A stretch of DNA of 64,000 nucleotides from Okapia johnstoni (lineage: Eukaryota > Chordata > Mammalia > Artiodactyla > Giraffidae). Positions 10,758 through 64,000 of this stretch are shown here, in pieces. The translations under genes were made by a program, and so were the position numbers. The stretch lies in assembly GCA_024291935.2 (NCBI GenBank), contig CM044326.1, forward strand, positions 31,681,948 through 31,745,947, in the 5' to 3' direction. The notes beneath the pieces are model-generated. The model saw only the letters and a program-made list of their open reading frames with translations, was not told the DNA's origin and searched no databases. Positions within the stretch are counted from its first letter, which is position 1; each line of letters opens with the position of its first letter.

Positions 10758-12078
10758 ATATATATATGTAAAAACGTCAACGTCAAACCCAGGTGGACGA
10801 CCAAGTAAAAAGCGTCAAATACAGCAGAGAAACCTCTAGACTCGAGGGGACTCTCTGAGCAAGAGACTCTGGAGGAAGCTGCTTTGCTGGGAGCCGGCCG
10901 GTGCTTCCTTGTGGACCTGGACGCGTGCGCTGTCTGCAAAGCCAAAATTCTGCTGTCAGCGAAGTCAAAAGGCAAACGGGAGAAGAATGTCCGTTGTGTA
11001 TATGGTAGGCCCAGGGTGATCCCTTGGGTACATACTTGCCACCTACACCTACAAATCGCCGTGCAGACAGAGAAGGTATTCCAGAAGGTGGGGGCGGGTT
11101 GGCTGGCATCCCTGGAATCGAAGTTCCCGTACAGAAATGCCTACTCTGCGCTGAGACTTAAAGGAGCAGACCTCGTGACCCTGTGTTGGTGCTGGCAGGA
11201 AGTGGGTGCCCTGCCCCAGAGGGGCTGCATCAGGCCGGCTCTGGGGGGACCCTTGGGGGAGGGAGCAAGAGCCCAGGACCCTGTGAGTGGCACTGTCCTG
11301 CGGCCACCTAGGTGAGAGGTTCCTGGGTCACCTCTGACCAGTGGGAGTCTGAGTGCTGGGCACCCGGCCAGTGGGGCTTCTGAGAGTGAAGCCTGGAGTC
11401 GAGTCCAGGGTCTCAGAGCCAGGCGAGGTCAGGTCAGCTGCCGCGCAGCTACGCCTTGGAACATACAGCTGTGCGAAACGGTCAGTTAAAACATGGCTTA
11501 AAAGAGACTGCATAATATGATCCTATTCAGTTAACAAAACGTGTGTAAATACATGTACATGTAAAATATATATTTTACATGTAAGTGATTATACATGTAA
11601 AAGACGTCTCAGTGTACAAGGAAAACACGGAAGTTTAGAAGTGAATCCGAAGTGTTAAGAAATTATCTCTTTGGAGAGAATTCAGTTGACTGAGCTTTGC
11701 TTGTTTGCTTCTCTTTATCTCATATTTTCTTTATGGTGAGTATGTATTCATTGTGCAAGGAAAATAATGGCAGTGTCTGTGGTTTGAACGGCATTTGCAG
11801 CCCGTGGAACATAAAGGTTCTAGTGAAACTGGAGATTGTGCATCTCTAATAGCATGGGGAAAGCTCACCGCATCTGCTGCTTGGAAAACCATGTCGTGTA
11901 GCTGAATAGACAGCTCAGCTGGGGTCAGGATAACGCCTAGGAGCCCTCCCCTCCTTAGCAGGGGTTGTTCTGCGCCCTGAGAATAAGGGGCACCTCTGTA
12001 GTTAAATTTTGATACTTCCCTGTGTTCCCACGATGGAAACCGTGTCACAATAAGCCAGTACAAGACTTACATGTTGGC
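10758..12078. other. Intergenic stretch with a short palindrome
   Basis: No gene is recognised. The stretch includes an AT-rich block with repeated 'acatgta' words around a perfect palindrome at 11557-11582. Confidence 0.45.
11557..11582. repeat. Perfect 26-bp AT-rich palindrome
   Basis: The 13-base left arm acatgtaaaatat is followed directly by its exact reverse complement, with no spacer. Further 'acatgta' words lie on either side (from 11551 and at about 11594), so it sits in a small cluster of related words. It could extrude a cruciform or be a decayed microsatellite. Confidence 0.9.
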
Positions 12079-12365
12079 GGGACTTCCCTGGCAGTCCAGT
12101 GGTTAAGAATCCGCCTGTCAGTGCAGGGGACACAGATTTGATTCCTTGTCCGGGAAGATTCCACATGCTACGGGGCAGTTAGTTCTGTGTGTCACGACTA
12201 CCGAAGCCTGTGCGTCCTGGATCCGGTGCTCTGCAACAGGAGATGCCGCCACAGTGAGAAGTCAGCACACGGCAACGGAGAGAAGTCCCTGCTCCCTGCA
12301 GCTAGAGAAAGCCTGTGCCCAGTGAGGACCCAGCACAACCAAAAACTAAAGAAAAAAACAACCAG
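12079..12365 (+). mobile_element. CHR-2-type SINE, near full length
   Basis: It runs from 'gggacttccctggcagtcca' through 'ggttaagaatccgcctgtca' and 'tgattccttgtccgggaaga' to 'gaggacccagcacaacc' and an A-rich tail. Plus orientation. Confidence 0.85.
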
Positions 12366-14523
12366 GTAAATGTTGGAAAAGGAAAGTAAATAGCAAGGCC
12401 CTAATACAGAAGCCAACAGCGGACGTTCCCAGATAATTCACAAAGGGTGGGACGCAGTGGTGGCCGCGCCCACGAGTCAGCCTCGACCTCAGTGCTGCCC
12501 GGATCAACCTAGGAGTGACTTCTGGGTTTCCTTAGCACTCTATTTGTTTTTGTTTTTATAATGTTTCACAATTAGTAAACATGATTTTGGTACTTAAAAG
12601 CAATATTATTTTTTAAGCAGAAGAAGTAAAATCGGGACGGTGGAGGTAGGCCCCAAATGCCGGGTTTCGTGCAGTTTTGAGCAAAAGCACCTGAGGGACA
12701 CAGTGTTTTTCTGAGACTGGTGTCAGTGGCATGGATGTGGCAGAGGGACGTCTGGGGCACCAGGAGGGCGCTGCTGCTGCCCGGGGGGCCTGGCCGGCCG
12801 CTGAGAGCCACAGGAGGACCTGGTGACCCCTCGGGTTTGGGGTGGATGGGAAGAGAGGAGGGAACACTCAGGCTTGGAAACCGACGGTCTCCCGGGAGAA
12901 AGAGCAAAACCCCTGAGGGGGAGACGCAGGGCAGAAAGCAGAACAGACACACAGGAAACCCGGGAGAGCGTGTGGACGCCCACAGAGCTCCAGGCCCTGC
13001 AGGCCAGCGAGCGCCCCAACAGGCCAGAAGGGGGTCACTCTGTTCTTTCCTTTCTTAAAATCCTGTTTATTTATTCAATCTTTTGGCCGTGCTGGGCTTT
13101 TCTGTAATCGTATCTAGTTGGCGTCCTTCCCTTCGGGGAAGATTATGTGTTTGTACATAATACTAAGTTTTGCAGTAGACTAGGGGTTTGGAAAGACAGG
13201 TTCATCTGAAAAAAAAACAGAAAAAGGTCCAGCTCTTCTGCCTACGTTGCAGATGGACTACTCTTACCTGGGACGACCCTGGCACAGGGGCCATGGCACC
13301 ACTGTGCGGTTCCCTCCCCAGGCCCTTTCCTTCCTGGGACACATACTGGGGTCATGGGGGTCAACAGAAGCTTCAAGACCTGAGGACACCCAGGGGGCCA
13401 CACAGGGCAGCCCGGCGTGGGGGAGCCAGGGTCCTCTCTCAGACCCTCTGGAGCCTGAGTGTGACACCTGAGCAGGCCTTCAGTGGGGCCTCGGGGTGCT
13501 CAGGGGAGGCAACGCCTTGGCTGAAGGCAGCCTCGAAGCCGAAGCCTGCAGCAGCCCTGGTGCGCTTAGGCTCCTTGTTTGTGCCGAGTCCAATCCCTCC
13601 AGGCCAGGGGAGGAATCGCATCATGTCGACTGCTTTCCGTGGTGAGGCCAGGTGACTCCTGGTTTGCTGAGCTGCTGGCCGTTCCTCTCCTCGGCCCCTC
13701 GGCACGCCCCACGTGAAGGTCCTGCCGACAGTGGAGCAGACGGTACCTGGAAAGGCTCTGTCCCCAAAGGCAGCAGCCACGGCTTCGCTCCTGCTCCTGG
13801 TGATGCTCGCCGTATCTGAGGCCACCCCAGGTGCCTGGGGCTCAGGAGCTGACCGGTGTGCTGCACAGGTGTAGAAAGGGGTCAGGCTGTTGCCCACCCC
13901 ATCCCTGGGAGGGACCAGAGAGATGCAGGGCGGGCAGGTGACTGCTGATCAGCTGACCTGCCGCACAAGGGACCCCCTTCTGCCCGTGGGGGGTGGGGTG
14001 GGACCCAGGAGGTGGGACAGGCAGGTGCTGGCCCGTGGCTTCTGCGGCGGACGATGGACTGTCCCATTCCCAGAGGACCTGATGAGGGTGGGCAGGACAG
14101 GCAGCGACTGGGTCTGCAATTGTCACTGCTGCCCGCAGCACGTAGGCTGCTTCCCTCCTGCCCGCCGCGGTGATGGGGCCGCCCGCCGAGGTGCGAGGCC
14201 CTGCCCGCAGGCACAGAGCTGGCGATTTTCAGGTGAGGTGACAAAAGCCTGGTGCCCAGCCTGGTCCTCTCACCTGTGCTGACTGCTGTACACGGGGAAG
14301 TGTGACCCGGCTGTGACCCACCCGGGTTCTTGGCCTCCTTAATCAATAGAAACTATTAGAGGCCAGACAAGAAGTTCAGGCACGGAATGTGTGCACAAGC
14401 TCCATTCCAGGAGACACAGGCTACCTGGAGGGAGACTGAGGGAGAGCATAAAGTTAGTGCCTGCCTCCCAGGTCTCTGGAGAGGGTTACAGTCAGCCCTA
14501 ATACATGCGTTTAATGAGAAGCT
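12366..14523. other. Intergenic stretch without recognised features
   Basis: Mixed AT-rich and GC-rich sequence between SINEs. No exon, RNA gene or confident repeat was recognised. Confidence 0.45.
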
Positions 14524-14612
14524 GGGGGAATTCCCTGTGGGCCCAGTGCTTCAGACTTGGCGCTTTCACTGTGGTGGGCCTGGGTTTGGACTTGATCCCT
14601 GGTCAGGGAGCT
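14524..14612 (+). mobile_element. CHR-1-type SINE fragment
   Basis: It shows 'gggggaattccctgtgggcc' and 'cttgatccctggtcagggag'. The A-rich tail is missing and a Bov-tA SINE follows at once, which suggests the later SINE truncated or landed in this one. Confidence 0.7.
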
Positions 14613-14613
14613 T

Positions 14614-14826
14614 GGGGCTTCCCTGGTGACTCAGCGGTAAAGAATCTGCCTGCAGTGCAGGAGCTACAGGAGACACAGGTTTGATCCCTGGGTCAGGAAG
14701 ATCCCCTGGAGGAGGGCATGGCAACCCACTCCAGTGTTCTTGCCTGGAGAATCCCATGGACAGAGGAGCCTGGCGGGCTATAGCCCTTGGGGTCTCAAGG
14801 AGTCCGACACGACTGAGCCGCTGAGC
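14614..14826 (+). mobile_element. Bov-tA SINE, near full length
   Basis: It starts 'ggggcttccctggtgactca', continues with 'gtaaagaatctgcctgcagt' and 'ccactccagtgttcttgcct', and ends 'ccgacacgactgagcc'. All diagnostic blocks are present in order. Confidence 0.93.
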
Positions 14827-15394
14827 ATGCGCGCCCGTGCAGGGGATGTGTGCAGTACCCTGCCTTTGTTCCTGATACCCTGCTTTTGCTGCTGGCTCTT
14901 TAGAAGTAGCGGTTGGGCTTTTTGGTCTTTTTGTATCTTGTTGTCCCTAATTTGGCTTAACTGTGCAGGCACGCAGTTATTTTCAGTCCCTTATAGTTAC
15001 TTTGTGTTTTGTTGCTGGAGGAGATGTCTGTCCAGGTGCAGGCCCCGCAGCAAAGTGTCCCCAGTCCACCTGCCGTCAAATACCCGGGATTTGTCTCAAC
15101 GTGGTGTGGTGAGATGACGCTCTGAAACAACTGCCTTTGCTGGAGAAGCAGGAAGACAGAGAACCCCACAAAGCCTGGAATAAAGCTTGGAATTCTACCA
15201 AGTATGGGCCCCACCTGTATGACTGACATAAGGAAAATCTCTCTAAATAACAAAAGCCTCTCCCAGAACCTCAGTTTTTCTTTATAGTGATCATCATTTA
15301 TTCCAGAATTACCAGGTGTGCCAGAAAACAGTTTCACACAAGCCAAGAAAAATCACAGATGTAAATCCATGGGTCACCAATATTGGAATGATTA

Positions 15395-15720
15395 GAATGA
15401 ACCTTCAAATCTGGTTAATATGTTTGAGAAAATCAATGGAAAAAAATGGAGAATTTCATCAGAGAATTGAAATCTAAAGTAAGAGAATCATTTGGAAATT
15501 CTAGACCTGAAATATAAAATAGCTGAAATGGATAGCTGAGTAGGTGGTTTTAACAGCAGATCACACACAGCAGCAGAGAGGATTAGTGAAACGGAAATCA
15601 TGTAAGTAGAAAACACCCAGATGGGAGCAAGGGGAGAAAAACAAGTATAAAACACACAAGCATACAGGACACAGTAAAAATCCAACATGGGTGTAACTGG
15701 AATCCTAGAAAGAGATTTAA
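15395..15720 (+). mobile_element. L1 ORF1-region fragment
   Basis: The phrases 'gaatttcatcagagaattga', 'gctgaaatggatagctgag', 'tttaacagcagatcacacac' and 'gagaggattagtgaaac' are diverged forms of the L1 ORF1 coding strand. No open frame remains and the boundaries are approximate. Confidence 0.55.
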
Positions 15721-17522
15721 AAATTTTAAGAGCATTCAGGAAAAAAATTGTACCTTACCTTTGAAGTGCAACAAAACACACAAAAAAGCAGAATTTTTCA
15801 ACAGAAATGATGCAAGCAAAGAAGACCATGCATGGAATGTGCCTTGAAAATGCTGCAGGGCAGTGACTGATGGCTTCAAGCTGTACCTTGGATGTGAGCA
15901 GCCCCTCCCACAGGCCCTGTCCCCTCTCCAGCCACCTGGCTGTTCCTATTTGTGTCCCTGACACAGGGCAGTGTCCAAGCTGCAGGGTCCCTCGAGTGCC
16001 CCACGCTCCAGGACACGCATCAAGGTCCCCACCTCAGGGGTCCACACATGACACGTGGAGTCCTGCAGCTGGGCAGACCTCCAGCCCGGGAGAGGGGCGG
16101 GCTCCCTCCTCCAGGTCCCCCATCTCCCCTCGTGAGGTTCAGGGATAACCCCTGCTCCACCCCCACTGGATAGGGAGGAGAGAAGCCTCCTGCCCCCCAG
16201 GACTCCCTGCAGGAAGGCAGGTGTCTCCTCAGTCCCTACCGATCCCTCCCCCACCACACTGACATTGAGAGTCCAGGCTGCAGCACAGGGGGCCGGTCCA
16301 GCCTGGGCTCTGGGTGGGGTCTGGGAGACCTCTGCTCTGACTCTGGGCCCAGCTGGGTGAGGGGCCCCTCCGGTAAGGGGCCCCTCCCCATGCCGGGGCG
16401 GCCTCTCCTCCTTCGATCTAACCAGTGACAGGTGCAGGAGGGAGACAGCCGTCCAGCGTCCTGTGCAGCTGCTGCTCTGGGGCTGGGCTGGCTCTCTGTC
16501 CTGGGACCCTTTTCTCCACTGCATGGGGCGGGAGGTGCTCTCAGCTCCGCGGACCCCAGGTCTCTCTCTCGCTGGCTCCCTCGGGGTCCCCACGTGGGCG
16601 CCCTCCCTTCCTGCAGCAGGCTTGGAGTTCAGGGCCAGCCCGGACGTCTGAGCCCCGTGCGCGTGTCAGGGAGGGGCAGGGGGCCAGTTGGGGGTGCTTT
16701 CAAATATGTCCCAAGTCCTCCTCCCTCGGGTGTGGGCTTGATGCCCAGATGTAGCTGGTGCCGTGACGGTGGGTCAGTCACCAAAACCTCCCAGCTTCTG
16801 TCCTGTGGTTCCCGGCCCCTGGCCATGGGGAAGCCAGCCGCCCCCCGGTGAGGACACTGCAGGGCCCCTGGGAGAAGCTCAGGCCCCACCAAGAGTCACG
16901 TGGGAGAGCTCGGAGGCAGACTCCGCTCCCCAGTCCAGCCCAGTCTTCGGAGGACAAGCCCTGGCCAAAACCGTGACCGCAGCCCCTGGAGACCCCGGGC
17001 CAGAACCGTCCTGTGAAGCCCCTCCCAGACCCCAGACCCACAGAAGCTATGAGATGATAAAGGCTTGTCATTTTAAGGTAACTTTTGTGGTTATTTGTTA
17101 GGCAACAATTGATGACTAACATACTGAAATTTGGCCAAAATGTGGAGTATCGGACCATGAGGCAGTGATTTCATAGGACAATTCTGGGGGTCAAGGTGCC
17201 ATGTGAAGTCTGTTGAGGCTAGAAATACTCTGGGGTCCTCCCTGAGGAACAAGTACCTGTGCACGAAGACAAGTCTTGTCACGGCAGCAACCTCGCTGTT
17301 GTTTCCTCCGCGTGAGATGGGAGACAGAAACTCTGCTCTTCCCAGCAAAAGACTAGCTGTACCGCCCTTTCAGGCATCGTTATCAAGCTTAACTGGCCAG
17401 GCCACCACGCCATGTGGTGAGGATGCCCTGCAGAGTGAGATGCTTATGAGCAGGGCGGGCTCAGACCACCCTCCCCCAAGACTGAGACCCCTGCAGACTT
17501 ACAGTTCCCTCCTGGTCTGTCC
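15721..17522. other. Intergenic stretch without a recognised gene
   Basis: The sequence is GC-rich from about 15860 to 17050. Near 17040-17125, 'gttatttgttaggcaacaat' followed by 'gatgactaacata' resembles the end of an old mammalian interspersed repeat that I cannot name with confidence. Confidence 0.4.
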
Positions 17523-17630
17523 TCTGTCGCTCAGTCGCATCCGACTTGCTGCGACCCCATGGACTGCCGTGTGGCTTCCCTGTCCTTCACTATCTCCTGG
17601 AGTTTCCTCAGCCCTCCTGAAGCAGACCGT
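17523..17630 (-). mobile_element. Bov-B LINE 3'-end fragment
   Basis: The plus strand reads 'tcgctcagtcgcatccgact', 'gcgaccccatggactgccgt' and 'cactatctcctggagttt', the reverse complement of the Bov-B 3' end. It is cut off early. Confidence 0.8.
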
Positions 17631-18207
17631 GGGAGTCTGTCTCTACTGTCAGCATTCAATGACACTTGGGATTTAGTTTTAAAACAGTGTGAGGCTGGGG
17701 TTCAATTCACCCTTCCCCTCCTCTCAATGGGAATTCCAACGCCATTCAATGGTCTGTCTTTTCCACAATGGTTTGAGACCCCTAAGTTTGCACATACAGT
17801 TGGGTTTGTGTCTGTACTCTGGGTTTCAGTCTGTTTGTCCATTTGTCCCTGTACAACCACCATGTGGCTTAATGGATATAACTGGATATAATATTTTCAT
17901 ATACAGAAGGGCAATTTCCCTCTCCTTGAGCTTTCTTTCACAATTTTCTTTCTTTCTTTCTTTCTTTTTTTTTAATAATTTTCTTGCCTGTTCTTGTGGA
18001 GTATGTCATTCAGAGGATCAGTTTACTGAGTTATGTGAAAACCCTGTTGACATTATGGCTGGGATTACATCGAATTTACACACTTGACTCATGAAGAGTT
18101 TAACTAGTTACAACATTGCTTTCAAGTGGGAACGGGGCATTTCAGATTTAGTTAGAGCTCCCATAGTCTTACAGTCAAGGTTTAAGTTTTTTAAGAAATG
18201 CGGCCTT

Positions 18208-62610
<44,403 letters not shown>

Positions 62611-64000
62611 GTGAGCGCAGCCGTGTGTCCGCAGCCGCCCTGCAGTCCGCCTGTGCCCGGCCGCTCCCACTGCCAGCCCCCGTGCCCCGCGCCAGGCCTC
62701 AGCGCTCCCGGGACGCCCTGAGCCACGCTGTGCCCGGCGTGGACACGGCGCGTCTCGGGGCGCTTCCCACGGTGCTGTCTCTCTGGCGGTTTCCCATGTC
62801 ATCCGTTCGTGTCCGTGTGCTTCGTCCTTGTTTTCCTGGCTGCGTTGCCGACTTCGCACTGAAGCAGCTCTTGTGCTGACTCGTGCGCCCTGCGACCTCT
62901 CAGCGCTCCGCCGGCGACTTCCGCCCTCGGTTCTGCCCTCCGTGGCGTCTCCCCGTGTTCTGACCTGTGGTCGCTGCCCCAGCTGCTCTCCTCCAGCGGT
63001 GGGGGAGGGGGTGGGGCCCCGCTCCCGCGAGCCCCCCTGCTGCCGTGTAGTGTGAGCTGCAGCGCGCGCTCCTGGCGTCAGACGCTTCTGCTCAGTCTCA
63101 GGCTGTGTTTCTCCTCGATGCTACACGTCGAGTGAGGAGTGAAGACGCGCTCGGGCTGGGGGTGTCTCGTGACTGTTGTCAGCATCCTCACTTACCACGC
63201 GGCGACAGCGCTTTGCTGGCGCTGTCCCTCCTTGCTGTCACTGTGTTGTGGCCACAGGCCCGTTGGTTGGAGTTGCCTGTGGTGCTTGGGGAGGAGGCCC
63301 CCTGGGCTCCGGTCCCCAGGGCTGGGCTCCGTGTCTGCCGCGGCGTCCCCCCATCCACGCTGGCAGCTGTGTGACGCTCTCACAGGCACAGGGGGTCTCG
63401 GCGCTCCGGCTGAGGCCGGCGTGTTTTCGGTGCCGGGCGTCCCCCTGTGGGCCTGTGTGCACGCCTGGTGGTCTCTGCCCTGCCCGCCTGCCTCCCCGCC
63501 CACCCCGCCCATGTCCCCCTCTGGACACAGCCGGGCTCTGCTCTCCGGCCCCACCTAGACCTCTCTCCGCACGAGGACCCGGCTCCCCTGTGTCTGCTCA
63601 CGTGCCTTTTGCGAGGTGCTCCCTGGGCCTCGGGAAGCGTGTGTTCTGTCCCCAGGTTTGCTTGGCGTCCTCTCTTGAGGTCCCTGTTTCTGGGCCAGCG
63701 CCTGCCTGCAGCCGCCCAGCCACAGGGGTGGGCTCGCTCTCCTGCCCTCGCGCTCACTGGGTGCTGTTGAGGGACCACTGGTCTGCTCCAGGTCCAGCTT
63801 CTCACAGCTTCTCCTGACCAGACCGTCGGGCACGTGTCCTCCTCCACGCCCACCGCCTCCACGTCCCATCCCACCCTCGCCCCTGGTCCGCCCTCCTCGG
63901 TGTGAAGTCATTCCTCTGACCCCTGGCCTCCAAGCAGCCCCGCCCTGCCGCGGGATGGCCCGCCTGGGGGAGCCGCAGCTCCGCAGCGAGGAGAGGCCAG
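62611..64000 (+). other. BRF1: BRF1 intron 10 (partial)
   Basis: GC-rich intron sequence up to the window edge. I see no exon matching the next BRF1 segment (STEDTASSL... in human as recalled), no gene and no clear repeat. Confidence 0.8.

Noticed and set aside
13066..13160. Possible CHR SINE remnant ('tcttttggccgtgctgggct')
   Set aside because: Only one short block matches and the rest diverges, so it is not listed as a feature.

Overview
The window is nuclear DNA from a ruminant mammal, most likely Bos or a close relative. It carries several Bov-B (RTE) LINE copies, many Bov-tA/BovA2 SINEs, cetartiodactyl CHR-type SINEs and degenerate L1. The two LINE families lie mostly antisense to the main gene. 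The genes and their order match the BRF1-BTBD6-PACS2 cluster of human 14q32.33, seen here in the opposite orientation. The exact species cannot be decided by eye. Gene identities rest on protein sequences I know, checked by splice phase at every junction.

Layout. (1) 1-5272 is intron 1 of PACS2, and 5273-5391 is the coding part of PACS2 exon 1 on the minus strand, inside a CpG island (about 4870-6240) with CCAAT, ETS and GC-box motifs. (2) 5392-19106 is the roughly 13.7 kb interval between PACS2 and BRF1. It holds SINEs, Bov-B and L1 pieces, a MER1-like hAT remnant and a perfect 26-bp palindrome, but no gene I can support. (3) 19107-64000 is BRF1 on the plus strand. Coding exons 1-10 are all identifiable and join in phase to give about 349 residues: the zinc ribbon, both cyclin repeats and the start of the following linker. 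The rest of BRF1 lies beyond the window. (4) BTBD6 (four coding exons, minus strand, 51155-53170) is complete and nested in antisense inside BRF1 intron 5, with its own CpG island.

How the genes relate. BRF1 is the TFIIB-like subunit of TFIIIB, which recruits RNA polymerase III to tRNA and 5S genes. BTBD6 is a BTB-BACK-PHR substrate adaptor for CUL3 ubiquitin ligases. PACS2 is a cytosolic sorting adaptor acting at ER-mitochondria contacts. They share a neighbourhood, not a known pathway.

Most notable observations: BRF1 intron 3 has the donor and branch-site signature of a minor-spliceosome (U12-type) intron. The BRF1 exon 6 splice donor has been copied in tandem into intron 6, giving competing donors, one of them in frame. 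A roughly 190-bp CGG tract sits just upstream of the BRF1 start codon in an open reading frame continuous with the protein. A roughly 350-bp GC-rich segment occurs twice, nearly identical, in BRF1 introns 2 and 5. I found no unknown protein-coding system.
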